This document shows positions 1 to 9,921 of a DNA stretch of 21,930 nucleotides, piece after piece (position 1 is the first letter of the stretch; every line of letters begins with the position of its first letter). The position numbers and the translations under genes were made by a program. This DNA is from Lachnospiraceae bacterium. GTDB taxonomy: Bacteria; Bacillota; Clostridia; Lachnospirales; Lachnospiraceae. The notes under the pieces are model-generated. The model saw only the letters and a list, made by a program, of their open reading frames with translations. It was not told where the DNA came from and searched no databases. The stretch lies in assembly GCA_900771995.1 (NCBI GenBank), contig CAAGQC010000089.1, positions 1-21,930 on the forward strand. Reading direction: 5' to 3'.

Positions 1-71
1 CCGGCGGATACGGTTCCCGCCGGTAACATCAGCAACAATAACGCTGATAAAATTCTGCATTTTCTTTTCAT
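1..71 (-). CDS. Exported protein of unknown function, N-terminal signal peptide only (cut by window edge)
   Basis: Only the first 23 codons lie in the window. They read as a classic signal peptide: a basic start (MKRKCR), a leucine-rich core (ILSALLLLMLP) and a small-residue region ending VSA-G that suits signal peptidase I. A GGCGGAG ribosome binding site lies 7-8 bases before the ATG at 71. The gene follows the 155-residue membrane protein by about 29 bases on the same strand, so it is probably the third gene of the operon headed by the giant repeat protein. The mature protein is outside the window, so function is unknown. An alternative ATG at 60 in another frame has no well-placed binding site. 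Confidence 0.6.
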   Translation of the reverse strand, partial: MKRKCRILSALLLLMLPAGTVSA

Positions 72-100
72 TTATTATCTCCGCCTTTTTATCTGTTTTC

Positions 101-568
101 CTATTCCACCACCAGGACGGTTTCTACATTAGCCCCATTCATCGCCGATCCATCCTTCAGAGAAGATGTTGTGATTCGTATCTCTGCCGGATATTCTCCC
201 GTTTCCAATGCCCGGGATAAGGTCACCTCCGTGATCGCCTTGCCGGGCTCCACCATTTTGGAAGTATAGATCGTCTCCTCATTATCCGTTAAAACCAGTG
301 CAAATGTAAAATAACATGGATTTCCCTCCGGATTTTTGAGATTCATAGTAACATCTGTCGTGTCTGCCGGAATCGTGATCTTCGGATATCCGGGAATCCG
401 TATTCCCGTCGGTGCCTCCTCTGTATCCGTCACCAGCGCCACTGCATTGGGATCCAGTTCCGGACTCCAGGCAGAGTCAGCATTCCTGCTCTGCCTGAAA
501 AACAGAATTCCCGCTACCACAACTGCTATGATTGCAATAATAATGATAATGCTTTTTCGATTCTTCAT
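101..568 (-). CDS. Small membrane-anchored extracellular protein next to the InlB-repeat protein
   Basis: The 155-residue product starts MKNRKS, followed by one very hydrophobic segment (about residues 7-24) and then an RQSR stop, so it is probably an N-terminal anchor with an outside C-terminus. The rest (about 55-155) is beta-rich with alternating hydrophobic residues and the patterns IRIPGYPKITIPA, NPEGNPCYFTF, VEPGKAI and NGANVETVLVVE, resembling one compact Ig-like sandwich with a single cysteine. Its ATG is 15 bases past the stop of the giant gene, with GGGAGAAGGA as binding site, so the two are co-transcribed and probably translationally linked. I believe similar small proteins sit beside InlB-repeat genes in other Lachnospiraceae, but I know no function. 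A surface anchor or assembly partner for the large protein is a guess. Confidence 0.85.
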   Translation of the reverse strand: MKNRKSIIIIIAIIAVVVAGILFFRQSRNADSAWSPELDPNAVALVTDTEEAPTGIRIPGYPKITIPADTTDVTMNLKNPEGNPCYFTFALVLTDNEETIYTSKMVEPGKAITEVTLSRALETGEYPAEIRITTSSLKDGSAMNGANVETVLVVE

Positions 569-583
569 CTGTCCTTCTCCCTA

Positions 584-3500
584 TTACTCAAAAGTGACCG
601 TAAAACTGAAATTATTCATATAATACTCGTCATCGTTTTTCCCATTAGCATCGAACTCCAGTCTGATGTACTCAATATTTACTCCATCCGGACAGGACAA
701 TACATAATCGAAATCTCTTCTCGGATTGCTATCCAGCAGGTCGGTCGTCTGTGTTTGCCATTTAACCTCTTTTCCGGAAGTGGTCTTATAGCTAATACGC
801 ATTACCGCATTACCATCTATTACCCTCCAGGCATAATAACTTCCCTGAATTCTCATCTGTTTATATTGCCGGATCGGATTGGGTGAAATATTATCCATAT
901 TCATAATATAATTTGCACCTTTTCCTTTTCCGTAGTCCCCTGTTACTTCGTGTCCGGTCTGCTGGCCGTCCACGTAGTAGGTAAATGATATCTCTTTGTT
1001 ATTATCATCCGTAACATCATAGAGGTAACTGGGATTGGATTGTGTATATGTGTAGGTATTATTCACATCCCAATGCGCTTTCAGCGTAATATCCTGGGCA
1101 TCCTGTAGTTCAAAACTGTCCTCTTCGGCTTTAATATAACCTGAACTTCCATTTACTTTATCCCATCCTTTCAGCACATACCCATAACGGTGTCCCGGAT
1201 CCCCCGGATTCAGATGTTGTACCGGCACCTGCGTACCATAGGGATACCAGTTGTATATCTGGTAGAGTTTTCCAATGTTGCAGTCAAAAGTAACCTTGTA
1301 TTTGTTCGGCTGAAATACCGGATATAATACCATATTTTCACCGATATTTTGTAATGTCTGTCCACCATAATAGTCAACCTCCGGGTTCTCACCGGCGGGT
1401 GTCTTTGTCTTGCTCCATCCGACAAACGTATAGCCTTTTGGCGTCTTGTCATACTTCGGCAGCTGTATCGTCTGTGATTTTGCAACATACATGGTCTCTA
1501 TGGGATCCATGGGGAAGTCATTGGGTCGGAATTCGATGGTATATTTCTTCAGATCCCAATGTGCCGTATAGGTGCGTTTTCCGGTAACTCCTGTCGGGAT
1601 CGTCACGATCTTCTGCATATCTTTGATATCTGTTCCACTCCATCCCAGGAAAATATGCTCTGACCATGTCGGTTGTTCCAATACGATCTGATTATCTTCA
1701 CAGGTATAGCTCTTCGGATTCCTGTCCGCGGATCCCCCATCCAGGAAATAAGTGATCGGATAACGGATGGTTTCCCATTGTGCTGTGAGATTGATGTTCT
1801 GCGCAGGCATCGTCTCCGGAACAGTACCACTCCATCCGGCAAAAGTATAACCTTTCTTGTAATCCTTTTCCTTAACTTCTTCCGGAGGTGTGATTGTCTG
1901 ACCATATTCATAGTCGGCTCCCTTATCTTCTCCATCCACCATGAAAGCAACGTGATAGGTATTGATCTGCCACTGTGCAATATAAGTAATATTTTCATCC
2001 TGCATGATGGCTGTCGGCTTTTCGATGTTCTCTGTATCCTCTCTCTTCCAGCCGATAAAGGTGTATCCGGTTCTTGTCGGATTCGGTGCATTGACCTCAC
2101 AGCCATAGTAGCCGTTGCACACTACATTCCCTGTCCTGTTATTTGCTTTTCCGCCATTCAGATCAAATGTAACGGTGTGGCGGTTTCTGCTGTATCTTAA
2201 AGTGATAATATTACCGCTGTTCACCTGAATCTGTACATGCTGTGCCTCCGGTGCGGTAAATCCCGGATAGTTCTTCGGCGTCGCTGTTATGTAACTGCCG
2301 ATCTCCGCGCTGCCGGATTCCGTATCCTGTATCTGGTAATATCCTCGCAGATCCATCGTCTCATGTACAATGGTATATTTCCGCTCCTCCGGGGTCCATT
2401 TCGCATACAGCTCCAGATCCTCATCCGGCATACAGCCGGTAAAGCTCTCCGTATACGCTGCGTCCCGATACCATCCGCCAAAGGTATAGCCCCAGCGATA
2501 CTGACCAGATATCATCCTTCCGTATCGTACTGTACTTACGGTATCCTCCACATTCATGGCATCCGCAGCGACAGTATCATGCAGTGTAAGCTGATGCTCC
2601 TTGCAGTTATAGTAATATTTAATTACTAACTGGTTCTCCTCTTCCGGATCGCCGGATACGATACCCTGCTGTACCTCCGGTGCAATGTAGCCCTCATAGC
2701 TTCTGACTGCCGGTGTGACCGTACTATCCGTATCCGCATACTGATATTCTCTGCGGTTGAGTTGATAGTTGTCCTGATAGTTGTATTGCAGATAGTGTTC
2801 CACAATATACCGGCTCTGCAATACCCGCCATCCTGCATACAAGGTCAGATCCCTTGCGGGAACCGTCTCTTCGGTAAATGGCTCCTGCAATGCCTCATCC
2901 AAATACCATCCCGTGAATTCATAACCGTTACGGTTCGTGTGGTTCTCCAGTCTCTCGCCGTAAGTGAGCACCTGTTCTGCCGCCCTGTCACTGGTTCCGC
3001 CATTTAACACATAAGTGACCTGATAAGTATTTCTGTCATACTCGTAAATAATCACATTATTAACAACAGACCCCTGTACCAGTGTATGCGATGTGGGTTC
3101 TACCTCCGCGAAGCCCTCCGGTGCCCGGGACTGAGGTGTTACAATGTCTCCTGGCCTGCCATAGAGATTCTCCACCAGGAACAGTTTCCTGCTTCCATCC
3201 AGTTCCTTCCGGTAATGGGCTACCTGATAGGATTGCATACCGTTTACCCATTTTGCATAGAGTGTCAGATCATGATCCGGCATAGTCATGCCGGTGAACA
3301 GATTCTCACAGGTATCCTCCGTGTACCATCCGGCAAATGCATAACCGTCCCGCTCCGGATCCGGTTTCGTCAGGTCATTTCCATAGTATACCGTGGCGCT
3401 GTCCGTCTGCGGTCCTTCATTCGTATCATAATGATAGGTCAGCGTATGCTCCTTCAAATGATACTTGTAAATAACCGCCAGTTCACCCTCCGGGTCTGCC

Positions 3501-6500
3501 TTAAAACTGTCTATCCGGGTGCTTTCATCAAATGTATAGCCTTCAAATTCCTTTACTTCCGGCGGTTTTACCGTACTGTCTGCATACGCATTAAAATATT
3601 CCGTCTGAGACCTCAGGAAGTTCTCTCCCTCATAGAATTCATAAATAGCACAGCATTCCATTTCTTCCGCTTCCCATTTCGGATATGCTTTCAGATCCTG
3701 TGCAGGCATCGTATCCTCGGTAAATTCCTCGGTCAGCGCTTCATCCAGGTACCAGCTGTCCACATGATATCCCTTCCGGTACCCTTCTTTGGAATTCGGC
3801 CGCACAATCGGAGCACCATATAATACCGGTATCATCTCAATGCTGTCCGGCCCCTTCAAACACCATGTCATACCATACTTCCTGCGGGTATAGTAATATT
3901 CTACGACCAGGGTTCCCTTCGGCATGCCGTCTGCACCCTCTTCTACCGATACCTCTTTTGTCTGTACCTCGGGAGATGTGAATCCTTCATAGTTCTTCAC
4001 CTCAGGGGACACACTGGCTCCCGGAACTGCGGAAAATACCTCTTCTTCTACCAGGCTATACGTCTCCTCCGAATCACTGCTCTCCGGCTGTCCATATTCA
4101 TCGAAAACCGGCAGATTTTCCTGATAATGTCTGACAATATAGTTCACCTTAACCCGTTCCCATTTCGCATAGATCGTAATATCCTTTGCCGGCATGGTCT
4201 GATCGAATGTCTTCTGATATTCTTCATCCAGATACCATCCGACAAAACGGTAGCCTATCCGTTCCGGAGTCACGGTCAGTATCTTCTGTCCCGGCATGGC
4301 GGTAAAGGTTGTCTCGGTTCCCTCCGGCAAAATAGCATCTGCAGCTTTTTTATCATAAGTCACTGTATAGGTATTCCGGTCATAATATACCCGCAGTTCC
4401 AGACTGCCGTCGGCTTTCACCTCGCCGCTCGGAAGAGGCGCATTATCCTTCAGGTGGTAGCTTGCCGTATCATAGTTACCCGCAGGAGCGGTTACCGTCT
4501 CCCCGGTAGCCCCGGTGAGATAACTTATCTCCGCTAATGTATAGCTGCTGCCGTTCTCGTCCTGAACATAATATTTGACAGAATAACCGATTCCTGTCAG
4601 GGGTTCCCATTTTGCATAATAGGTCTTATTCTCTGCCGGAACCAGCTCCGGTACCTCTGTTACTTCTGTTCCGCCCTCCGGTATCCAGCCGGCAAATTCA
4701 TAGCCCGGCTTATAGACTGCCGGTACCGGCATTGTCGTTCCATACCGGTAATCTCCGGTGGAAACCACCTCATCGTCCGACAGATAGGTTGCGGTATACT
4801 TATTTCTCGCATAATAATATTCAATCAGGGTGCTTCCGTCCGCTTCCACCACAGCGGTTCTCCGTTCAGGAGTCACAAAGCCTTCCTTTACAGACGGTAT
4901 GGGACTGACTGTTGATTCTGTAGCCGCTTTTGCTTTTACAATACCGCCCTCCGGAATCTCATAAACGCCGCTGGTTCCCTGCAGATAGGTCTTCACCGTA
5001 TAGTTCACCTGTGCCGGTGTCCACTTTGCATAGACCTGTACGTTCTCATCGGGCATTGTAGACGGGATCGTATAAGGAACTGTGAATTCTTCATCCAGAT
5101 ACCACCCGGCGAAAGTATATCCCTTTCTGGTGGGATTCTGGGGTGCTGTTACTTCTGTTCCGTACTTCTGGTTGATGGGATTCACATAGGATCCACCATT
5201 GGCTGCAAATGCAATATAATAACCATCCCTGAGGTTATCCCAATGCAGTTTGATCCTCTTCTGGTAAGGTCTGGTATTGAAGGTGCCCGGCTGACTGCGC
5301 CATGTCACGATCATCTCCCCATCCACCGTCTTCTCCTCTCCGGGATCTACTGTAATAAGATTCGTCTTCGGATCGTAGGTGAACGCATCATTTGTCATGC
5401 TGATCACATAATATTTATCACTGTCATCTTCGTAGACCTTGGTAAAATATTCCCCGTCATCCAGACCTTCCTTCAGATCCAGATAATTCATGCTGAAAAA
5501 TTCATCCGGTACACGCACATTTCGCATGGACCGCTTCATCTCATAAGAGATGTCCCCGGGATCCGTGAAATCCAGGACATTTTCCACGGAACCCACCGTA
5601 TACAGCGGCCACATTGCCTCATAGAGTGTCGGTGAATAGGTAAACGCATTGGCAAATGCCTGTGCCCTGAATTTAATCTCCAGATAGATACCCACTTCCA
5701 GATATAACGCACCCATTGCCCTGGAATTACGCCCTTCCGAAGCCGAATATTTCAGAATATAGTACAGGTAACCCCAGAGCTGGACATACCCGCCCACTTC
5801 CGCAGAGATACCCACACTGGCCAGATCTGTAGACAGAAGTCCTACACTGACCCGCAGTTCCACTCCGGCCTTAATGCCGATAGTACCCATGGCATATGCG
5901 GTGAATTCATATTGTTCCTCTGTAATATTGATCGTATCGCTGGTAGCTTTTCTTCCCTTAACCTGCAGACAGAAGACATATCTCTTGGCATTTTTGTACC
6001 AGAAGGTCATCCCCAGCGAAATATTAACATTTGCGGAGACTACAAAATCCAGCTGAATTGCAATATCAATGATCAGTATCACACGAATATGTTTGACGAT
6101 AATATTCTGTCTGTAGATCTCTACCCAGTCAGACTCTTCCTCCAGGAGATCCGCATAGCGTTCGGCCAGTGATTTTGCTACCGAGATCTGCTCTCCTCTA
6201 CCCAGACTGTATGACTGCGTCTGCTGTCCCAGCGTTGCCATCAGAGGCGCCTTGTCTGAGATGTATTCCTCTCCATTCTCCATCATATCCTGAAGTTCAT
6301 CCACGATTCCCTGAATATCACTTGCCAGCTTTTGTTTCTTTTTGAAATCCGCAGTGGCATTTCCGCTTCCGCCACCGAGGAATTTGTTATCCGCCTCCTC
6401 TGTCTTGAAGTTCACCTCCAGACCGATGCCTGTATATTCATACAGATCCAGAGATGCTGTCACCTTATAATCTGCAATATACGGAATGAATCCCCATGTT

Positions 6501-8965
6501 TTCCATACCGCTTTTCCGTCTACATTAATTGCTACCCGGACTTCCTGTTCAAAAGTCGCCTTGACCGTAATCGTAAAATCCGCATAACGGGCCACATGAA
6601 AAGTGATCGGAACCGTAACTTCCAATCCAAGATGTACACCGCTCTCATTCCCTTCAAAATGCCGTAACTTCGTGTCGATATCCGCCTTTACCTGCGGTGT
6701 TCCCACTTCTACACGCTTGTTTGCGGGAGACGCATAGGTACTGATCCCATTCCCATTGTCTGTCGTGAAGTCCGGCAGTGCCAACATAGCTTCCCCGTCC
6801 GCTGCATATGGGACGATATCGATCTCTGCACCCAGTTCCTCCGCCAGTGTCTTTTTCAGGTCTTCATAGGATTCTGTGCGCTCAACCAGTTGTGATATCT
6901 GCTGCGCCGCTTCATCAGCAAATCCGCTCTCCACGGCCCGGTCTTCGATCTTCTGTTCCAGCGCTGCAATATCCGTACCCTCTAACAGTTCCTCACCTTC
7001 TACGGATTCGGTACGATAGACATCCATTGCCGCCTGTACCTGTTCCCATGTTTGCTCCTCATAGGTAATAATATAATTACCATCTTCTTGCAGAATCCCG
7101 GTAATTTTTCCATAACTCTCAGGCGTAATTCCAATATTTCCCGCGCTGACATCTCCAACGCATAATGCCAGAAAGTCCCCCATATCCACTGTGGTATCCG
7201 CATCCAGTCCCAGCTGCCTGCTCATTTCATCATTCCCGAAAGTCAGGTCTGCAATGGCAACCGTGACACTGTTATTCTCCGGATCCCCATCCAGATCCAG
7301 CGCCTTATTCAGAGGCAGTACCTCCTGCATGAATAATACATCCTCCGTGTCTGCTCCCCGATAGGTATAGTTTGTCCCGTTAACCCCTGTGATCTCCACA
7401 AAAGCAATATCACTTCCGCTCTCAGAAGAACCAACCGTTTCCATGGCAGGGATCACATCTCCGGTATAGACTGCTATCTGATCCCCCGGATTCAATGGAC
7501 TGCCGATATAGGTGAAACTACCTGTGATCTCACTTCCGGTGCTTTTCACTGTTCCATTGGTATCCATTGTGGTTGTTGCGAACGTAATGGAAGACGCCGC
7601 CTTACCGTTTACCGTCAGATCTGACAATTCCTTATTACTGATATATTTGATCGTATTCTTCAGAGATACGTTGCTTACTTCTTCTTTATGAATGGATATC
7701 TCATATTCCCGGATCGTGGTATCAAATCCGGTAAAATATAACGCTTCATTGTCCAATACCAGTTTATAGGAAGCACCTTCTGTCCAACCGCCTTCCGGTG
7801 TAATCGTGTAGGTATGATTCGCGGCATCGGCAAACACAAGATTCACCTTTTCATTAAAATCACTGAGATTGGTAAGCGTACAGGATGCTGCAAGATCATT
7901 TACCGTCAGACCACCGTCCCTGTCTGTTACCTGAATATGCAGAGAATCCCCTTTTACATCCATAGCCCGGGCAAATGTGGCTATAGTATGTGACTCCAGT
8001 GACTGATTCTCTGCATAAGAAGCATAGAGTGTAATATCTCCCAGCAGTCTGTCTGTCATTGCCACATACTCTGTGCAGGCTTCATCGTAGCACCAGCCTA
8101 AGAATGTATAGCCGGACCTGATCGCAGTCGGCAGATTGTCCAGCGCTGTTCCCGGCCGCAGAACCTCAGCCTCTATCGCTACCGGTTCTCCGGGATTCTC
8201 CGGATCATCCCGAAATCCGCCGTTTGCCTCATAAGTGATGGTATAATCCCTGCTGTCATGCTCCACCAGAAATGTCAGAGTATCCGTATACCGTCCGGTC
8301 ACCTCGGGCTGTCTGGTCACATTGCAGATATAAGATTTATCCACATTCTTCTGCTCATTTGAAAGAGTTATCACCGGAATATCATTCTCGAGAACGATAT
8401 TGGTTCCCATTTCCCTCAGTTCATAGGGTAGTGAGACATTCTGATTCTTCAATTCCCAATTATTCCCGGAATGCAGGGAGACTTTTACACTTTCATCTAC
8501 ATACAATCCTTCCGAACTTCCGCTGAGCTTTAACTCTTCTCCGTCTGCGGTGATTCCCGTCGGAATGTCTATATAATAATAGGGATCCGTCCATTTGGCA
8601 TAAAGTACCACCGGTCCGGAATGATCCGAATTGCTTATACCGGTCACTGCATTCCCCGTCAGCTCCTTATTCTCATACCAGCCATCAAAGGCATAGCCTG
8701 CCTTCTCCACAGCTTTTCCATCCGGAAGCACTGTCACGGGATATGTCTCAGGTGCCTGATATCCTTCCGTAAAAAAGCCACCGTTCAGGTCATACTGCAG
8801 GGTAGTGTCTTCCTCATTTTCTGTTTCCGCCAGGTTTTCCAACATGCCTGTCTCTGCCGTAACAGGTTCTGTTGCTGCTGCCTGCGCCGTAACCGGCACT
8901 GCCGACACCAGAATCGCGATGCTCAGCATAAAACATATTATTTGCTTCCCCAGGCGTCTCTTCAT
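584..8965 (-). CDS. Giant secreted InlB B-repeat / MucBP-like repeat surface protein
   Basis: This 2793-residue protein starts with a signal peptide (1-31, cut near AQAAA). Two Listeria-Bacteroides (Flg_new/InlB B) repeats lie near residues 55-126 and 245-327, then beta-rich segments to about 650, a short helical stretch (about 670-720), a strand-rich core (about 755-1130) with a helical insertion near 880-950, and then about 1250-2640 with twelve more repeats of the form FAGWYLDEE...MP..ITLYAKW. Between the earlier C-terminal repeats are seven MucBP-like modules (YTVKTYLQ...GFVTPE...VEYYYAR); the last few InlB-type repeats are contiguous. A distinct beta domain (about 2640-2793) ends the protein. 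There is no LPXTG motif or C-terminal membrane segment, so sortase anchoring is unlikely. GAGGGAGAG precedes the ATG. It heads an operon with the 155-residue membrane protein. Adhesion or host/mucus contact is inferred from repeat type only. Confidence 0.93.
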   Translation of the reverse strand: MKRRLGKQIICFMLSIAILVSAVPVTAQAAATEPVTAETGMLENLAETENEEDTTLQYDLNGGFFTEGYQAPETYPVTVLPDGKAVEKAGYAFDGWYENKELTGNAVTGISNSDHSGPVVLYAKWTDPYYYIDIPTGITADGEELKLSGSSEGLYVDESVKVSLHSGNNWELKNQNVSLPYELREMGTNIVLENDIPVITLSNEQKNVDKSYICNVTRQPEVTGRYTDTLTFLVEHDSRDYTITYEANGGFRDDPENPGEPVAIEAEVLRPGTALDNLPTAIRSGYTFLGWCYDEACTEYVAMTDRLLGDITLYASYAENQSLESHTIATFARAMDVKGDSLHIQVTDRDGGLTVNDLAASCTLTNLSDFNEKVNLVFADAANHTYTITPEGGWTEGASYKLVLDNEALYFTGFDTTIREYEISIHKEEVSNVSLKNTIKYISNKELSDLTVNGKAASSITFATTTMDTNGTVKSTGSEITGSFTYIGSPLNPGDQIAVYTGDVIPAMETVGSSESGSDIAFVEITGVNGTNYTYRGADTEDVLFMQEVLPLNKALDLDGDPENNSVTVAIADLTFGNDEMSRQLGLDADTTVDMGDFLALCVGDVSAGNIGITPESYGKITGILQEDGNYIITYEEQTWEQVQAAMDVYRTESVEGEELLEGTDIAALEQKIEDRAVESGFADEAAQQISQLVERTESYEDLKKTLAEELGAEIDIVPYAADGEAMLALPDFTTDNGNGISTYASPANKRVEVGTPQVKADIDTKLRHFEGNESGVHLGLEVTVPITFHVARYADFTITVKATFEQEVRVAINVDGKAVWKTWGFIPYIADYKVTASLDLYEYTGIGLEVNFKTEEADNKFLGGGSGNATADFKKKQKLASDIQGIVDELQDMMENGEEYISDKAPLMATLGQQTQSYSLGRGEQISVAKSLAERYADLLEEESDWVEIYRQNIIVKHIRVILIIDIAIQLDFVVSANVNISLGMTFWYKNAKRYVFCLQVKGRKATSDTINITEEQYEFTAYAMGTIGIKAGVELRVSVGLLSTDLASVGISAEVGGYVQLWGYLYYILKYSASEGRNSRAMGALYLEVGIYLEIKFRAQAFANAFTYSPTLYEAMWPLYTVGSVENVLDFTDPGDISYEMKRSMRNVRVPDEFFSMNYLDLKEGLDDGEYFTKVYEDDSDKYYVISMTNDAFTYDPKTNLITVDPGEEKTVDGEMIVTWRSQPGTFNTRPYQKRIKLHWDNLRDGYYIAFAANGGSYVNPINQKYGTEVTAPQNPTRKGYTFAGWYLDEEFTVPYTIPSTMPDENVQVYAKWTPAQVNYTVKTYLQGTSGVYEIPEGGIVKAKAATESTVSPIPSVKEGFVTPERRTAVVEADGSTLIEYYYARNKYTATYLSDDEVVSTGDYRYGTTMPVPAVYKPGYEFAGWIPEGGTEVTEVPELVPAENKTYYAKWEPLTGIGYSVKYYVQDENGSSYTLAEISYLTGATGETVTAPAGNYDTASYHLKDNAPLPSGEVKADGSLELRVYYDRNTYTVTYDKKAADAILPEGTETTFTAMPGQKILTVTPERIGYRFVGWYLDEEYQKTFDQTMPAKDITIYAKWERVKVNYIVRHYQENLPVFDEYGQPESSDSEETYSLVEEEVFSAVPGASVSPEVKNYEGFTSPEVQTKEVSVEEGADGMPKGTLVVEYYYTRRKYGMTWCLKGPDSIEMIPVLYGAPIVRPNSKEGYRKGYHVDSWYLDEALTEEFTEDTMPAQDLKAYPKWEAEEMECCAIYEFYEGENFLRSQTEYFNAYADSTVKPPEVKEFEGYTFDESTRIDSFKADPEGELAVIYKYHLKEHTLTYHYDTNEGPQTDSATVYYGNDLTKPDPERDGYAFAGWYTEDTCENLFTGMTMPDHDLTLYAKWVNGMQSYQVAHYRKELDGSRKLFLVENLYGRPGDIVTPQSRAPEGFAEVEPTSHTLVQGSVVNNVIIYEYDRNTYQVTYVLNGGTSDRAAEQVLTYGERLENHTNRNGYEFTGWYLDEALQEPFTEETVPARDLTLYAGWRVLQSRYIVEHYLQYNYQDNYQLNRREYQYADTDSTVTPAVRSYEGYIAPEVQQGIVSGDPEEENQLVIKYYYNCKEHQLTLHDTVAADAMNVEDTVSTVRYGRMISGQYRWGYTFGGWYRDAAYTESFTGCMPDEDLELYAKWTPEERKYTIVHETMDLRGYYQIQDTESGSAEIGSYITATPKNYPGFTAPEAQHVQIQVNSGNIITLRYSRNRHTVTFDLNGGKANNRTGNVVCNGYYGCEVNAPNPTRTGYTFIGWKREDTENIEKPTAIMQDENITYIAQWQINTYHVAFMVDGEDKGADYEYGQTITPPEEVKEKDYKKGYTFAGWSGTVPETMPAQNINLTAQWETIRYPITYFLDGGSADRNPKSYTCEDNQIVLEQPTWSEHIFLGWSGTDIKDMQKIVTIPTGVTGKRTYTAHWDLKKYTIEFRPNDFPMDPIETMYVAKSQTIQLPKYDKTPKGYTFVGWSKTKTPAGENPEVDYYGGQTLQNIGENMVLYPVFQPNKYKVTFDCNIGKLYQIYNWYPYGTQVPVQHLNPGDPGHRYGYVLKGWDKVNGSSGYIKAEEDSFELQDAQDITLKAHWDVNNTYTYTQSNPSYLYDVTDDNNKEISFTYYVDGQQTGHEVTGDYGKGKGANYIMNMDNISPNPIRQYKQMRIQGSYYAWRVIDGNAVMRISYKTTSGKEVKWQTQTTDLLDSNPRRDFDYVLSCPDGVNIEYIRLEFDANGKNDDEYYMNNFSFTVTFE

Positions 8966-9016
8966 ATGCTACTCTCCCTCACGTTTTTACAAATTAATAT
9001 AAAAAATCTCTTTTTT

Positions 9017-9025
9017 ATTGTATCA
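9017..9025 (-). promoter_or_regulatory. Probable extended -10 promoter of the giant repeat-protein operon
   Basis: On the minus strand the sequence reads TGATACAAT, an extended -10 (TGn plus TACAAT, 5 of 6 matches). The expected start is near 9010, giving a leader of about 45 bases before the ATG at 8965. No good -35 box is visible, which extended -10 promoters tolerate. The surrounding DNA is very AT-rich, so a chance match is possible. Confidence 0.45.
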
Positions 9026-9102
9026 AAAGGATTTTTGGGATAACATGCTCCTTTTCCATCAAAAAAGTGCCCTTTTAAAAAAGAGCATTTTTCCAGGTTT
9101 CA

Positions 9103-9111
9103 TGTTATACT
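9103..9111 (+). promoter_or_regulatory. Probable extended -10 promoter of the HAD phosphatase gene
   Basis: TGTTATACT (TGn plus TATACT, 5 of 6) lies about 35 bases before the ATG at 9146. No convincing -35 box is present at 16-18 bases. The promoter is divergent from that of the giant protein operon, with roughly 80 bases between the two -10 elements. Confidence 0.45.
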
Positions 9112-9145
9112 AATTATAAATTCACAAGAGAAAGGAATTCCGGCT

Positions 9146-9916
9146 ATGGGAATCAGATTAATCTGCAGTGACCTCGATGGTACACTTTTACAATATGGAA
9201 AAAAAGAATTGGAAGGCGAGATTTTTGACCAGATCCGGGCATTGCACGACCAGGGGATCCTGTTTTGCCCGGCGTCTGGAAGACAGTATACCAGCCTGCG
9301 GAAGCTGTTCGCTCCGGTGGCGGATTGCTGTATTTTCTTATGTGAGAATGGAGGAGTAATCTATAAGGACGAGCAGTGCATTGCGAAAAATCCCATGCCC
9401 CGTGCCCTGGCAGAAGAGATTGCGGAGGATCTGTGGAATCGTAGTGACGGTCAGGGCGAAATCATGCTCTCCGGACAGAATACCGCGTATCTGATGGAAC
9501 GTGGTCTGGGAATGCTGGACAGAATAAAGTTTATCGGCAACAACTATCAGGTCATTCAGCACCCTTCCAAGATTCCGGAGGACATTGTAAAAGTCTCCGT
9601 ATATCTCCATGATGGCGTAGAGGCTTACGCTGACCGTTTTGTTCCCCGCTGGGAGCAGGCGAACTGCGCAGTGGCAGGCCCCTTCTGGATCGATACCACC
9701 CTTGCCAACAAGGGCGTTGGCGTCCGCTCCATCTGCAAGATCCTCGGCATTGACCTCGCAGATGTCATGGCATTCGGGGACAATTATAATGACGTGTCCA
9801 TGCTGGATATTGTAGGACATCCCTATATTATGGATGGTGCGGCGGCACCTCTTCGGGAAAAATACCCGGATCACACGCCGCGCCCGGAAGATGTTCTGAG
9901 AGATATTTTAAACTAA
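9146..9916 (+). CDS. Cof-type HAD-superfamily phosphatase
   Basis: The 256-residue product carries all four HAD motifs: motif I SDLDGTLL with nucleophile D9 and acid D11, motif II PASGR (S44), motif III lysine K189 in LANKGVG, and motif IV MAFGDNYND (D212, N215, D216). The roughly 100-residue insertion between motifs II and III is the type IIB cap of the Cof subfamily, cytoplasmic hydrolases of sugar phosphates, nucleotides or cofactors such as pyridoxal phosphate. The substrate cannot be read from sequence. AAAGGA (9131-9136) is placed 9 bases before the ATG. The stop lies 5 bases from the end of the convergent GNAT gene, with no obvious hairpin terminator between them. Confidence 0.92.
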   Translation: MGIRLICSDLDGTLLQYGKKELEGEIFDQIRALHDQGILFCPASGRQYTSLRKLFAPVADCCIFLCENGGVIYKDEQCIAKNPMPRALAEEIAEDLWNRSDGQGEIMLSGQNTAYLMERGLGMLDRIKFIGNNYQVIQHPSKIPEDIVKVSVYLHDGVEAYADRFVPRWEQANCAVAGPFWIDTTLANKGVGVRSICKILGIDLADVMAFGDNYNDVSMLDIVGHPYIMDGAAAPLREKYPDHTPRPEDVLRDILN

Positions 9917-9921
9917 TACTG

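Noticed and set aside
3086..3823. A 245-codon plus-strand frame opposite the giant protein
   Set aside because: It is the antisense shadow of the repeat region, rich in arginine, isoleucine and cysteine with no domain pattern, and has no promoter or binding site.
584..5250. The InlB-type repeats as a recent DNA-level tandem repeat or phase-variation array
   Set aside because: The repeats are conserved as protein only; DNA copies differ widely and no short identical units that could slip were seen.
9061..9095. Imperfect hairpin (AAAAAGTGC / GCATTTTT) between the divergent promoters
   Set aside because: The stem has a bulge and is mostly A-T pairs; no gene ends here, so a terminator makes no sense.
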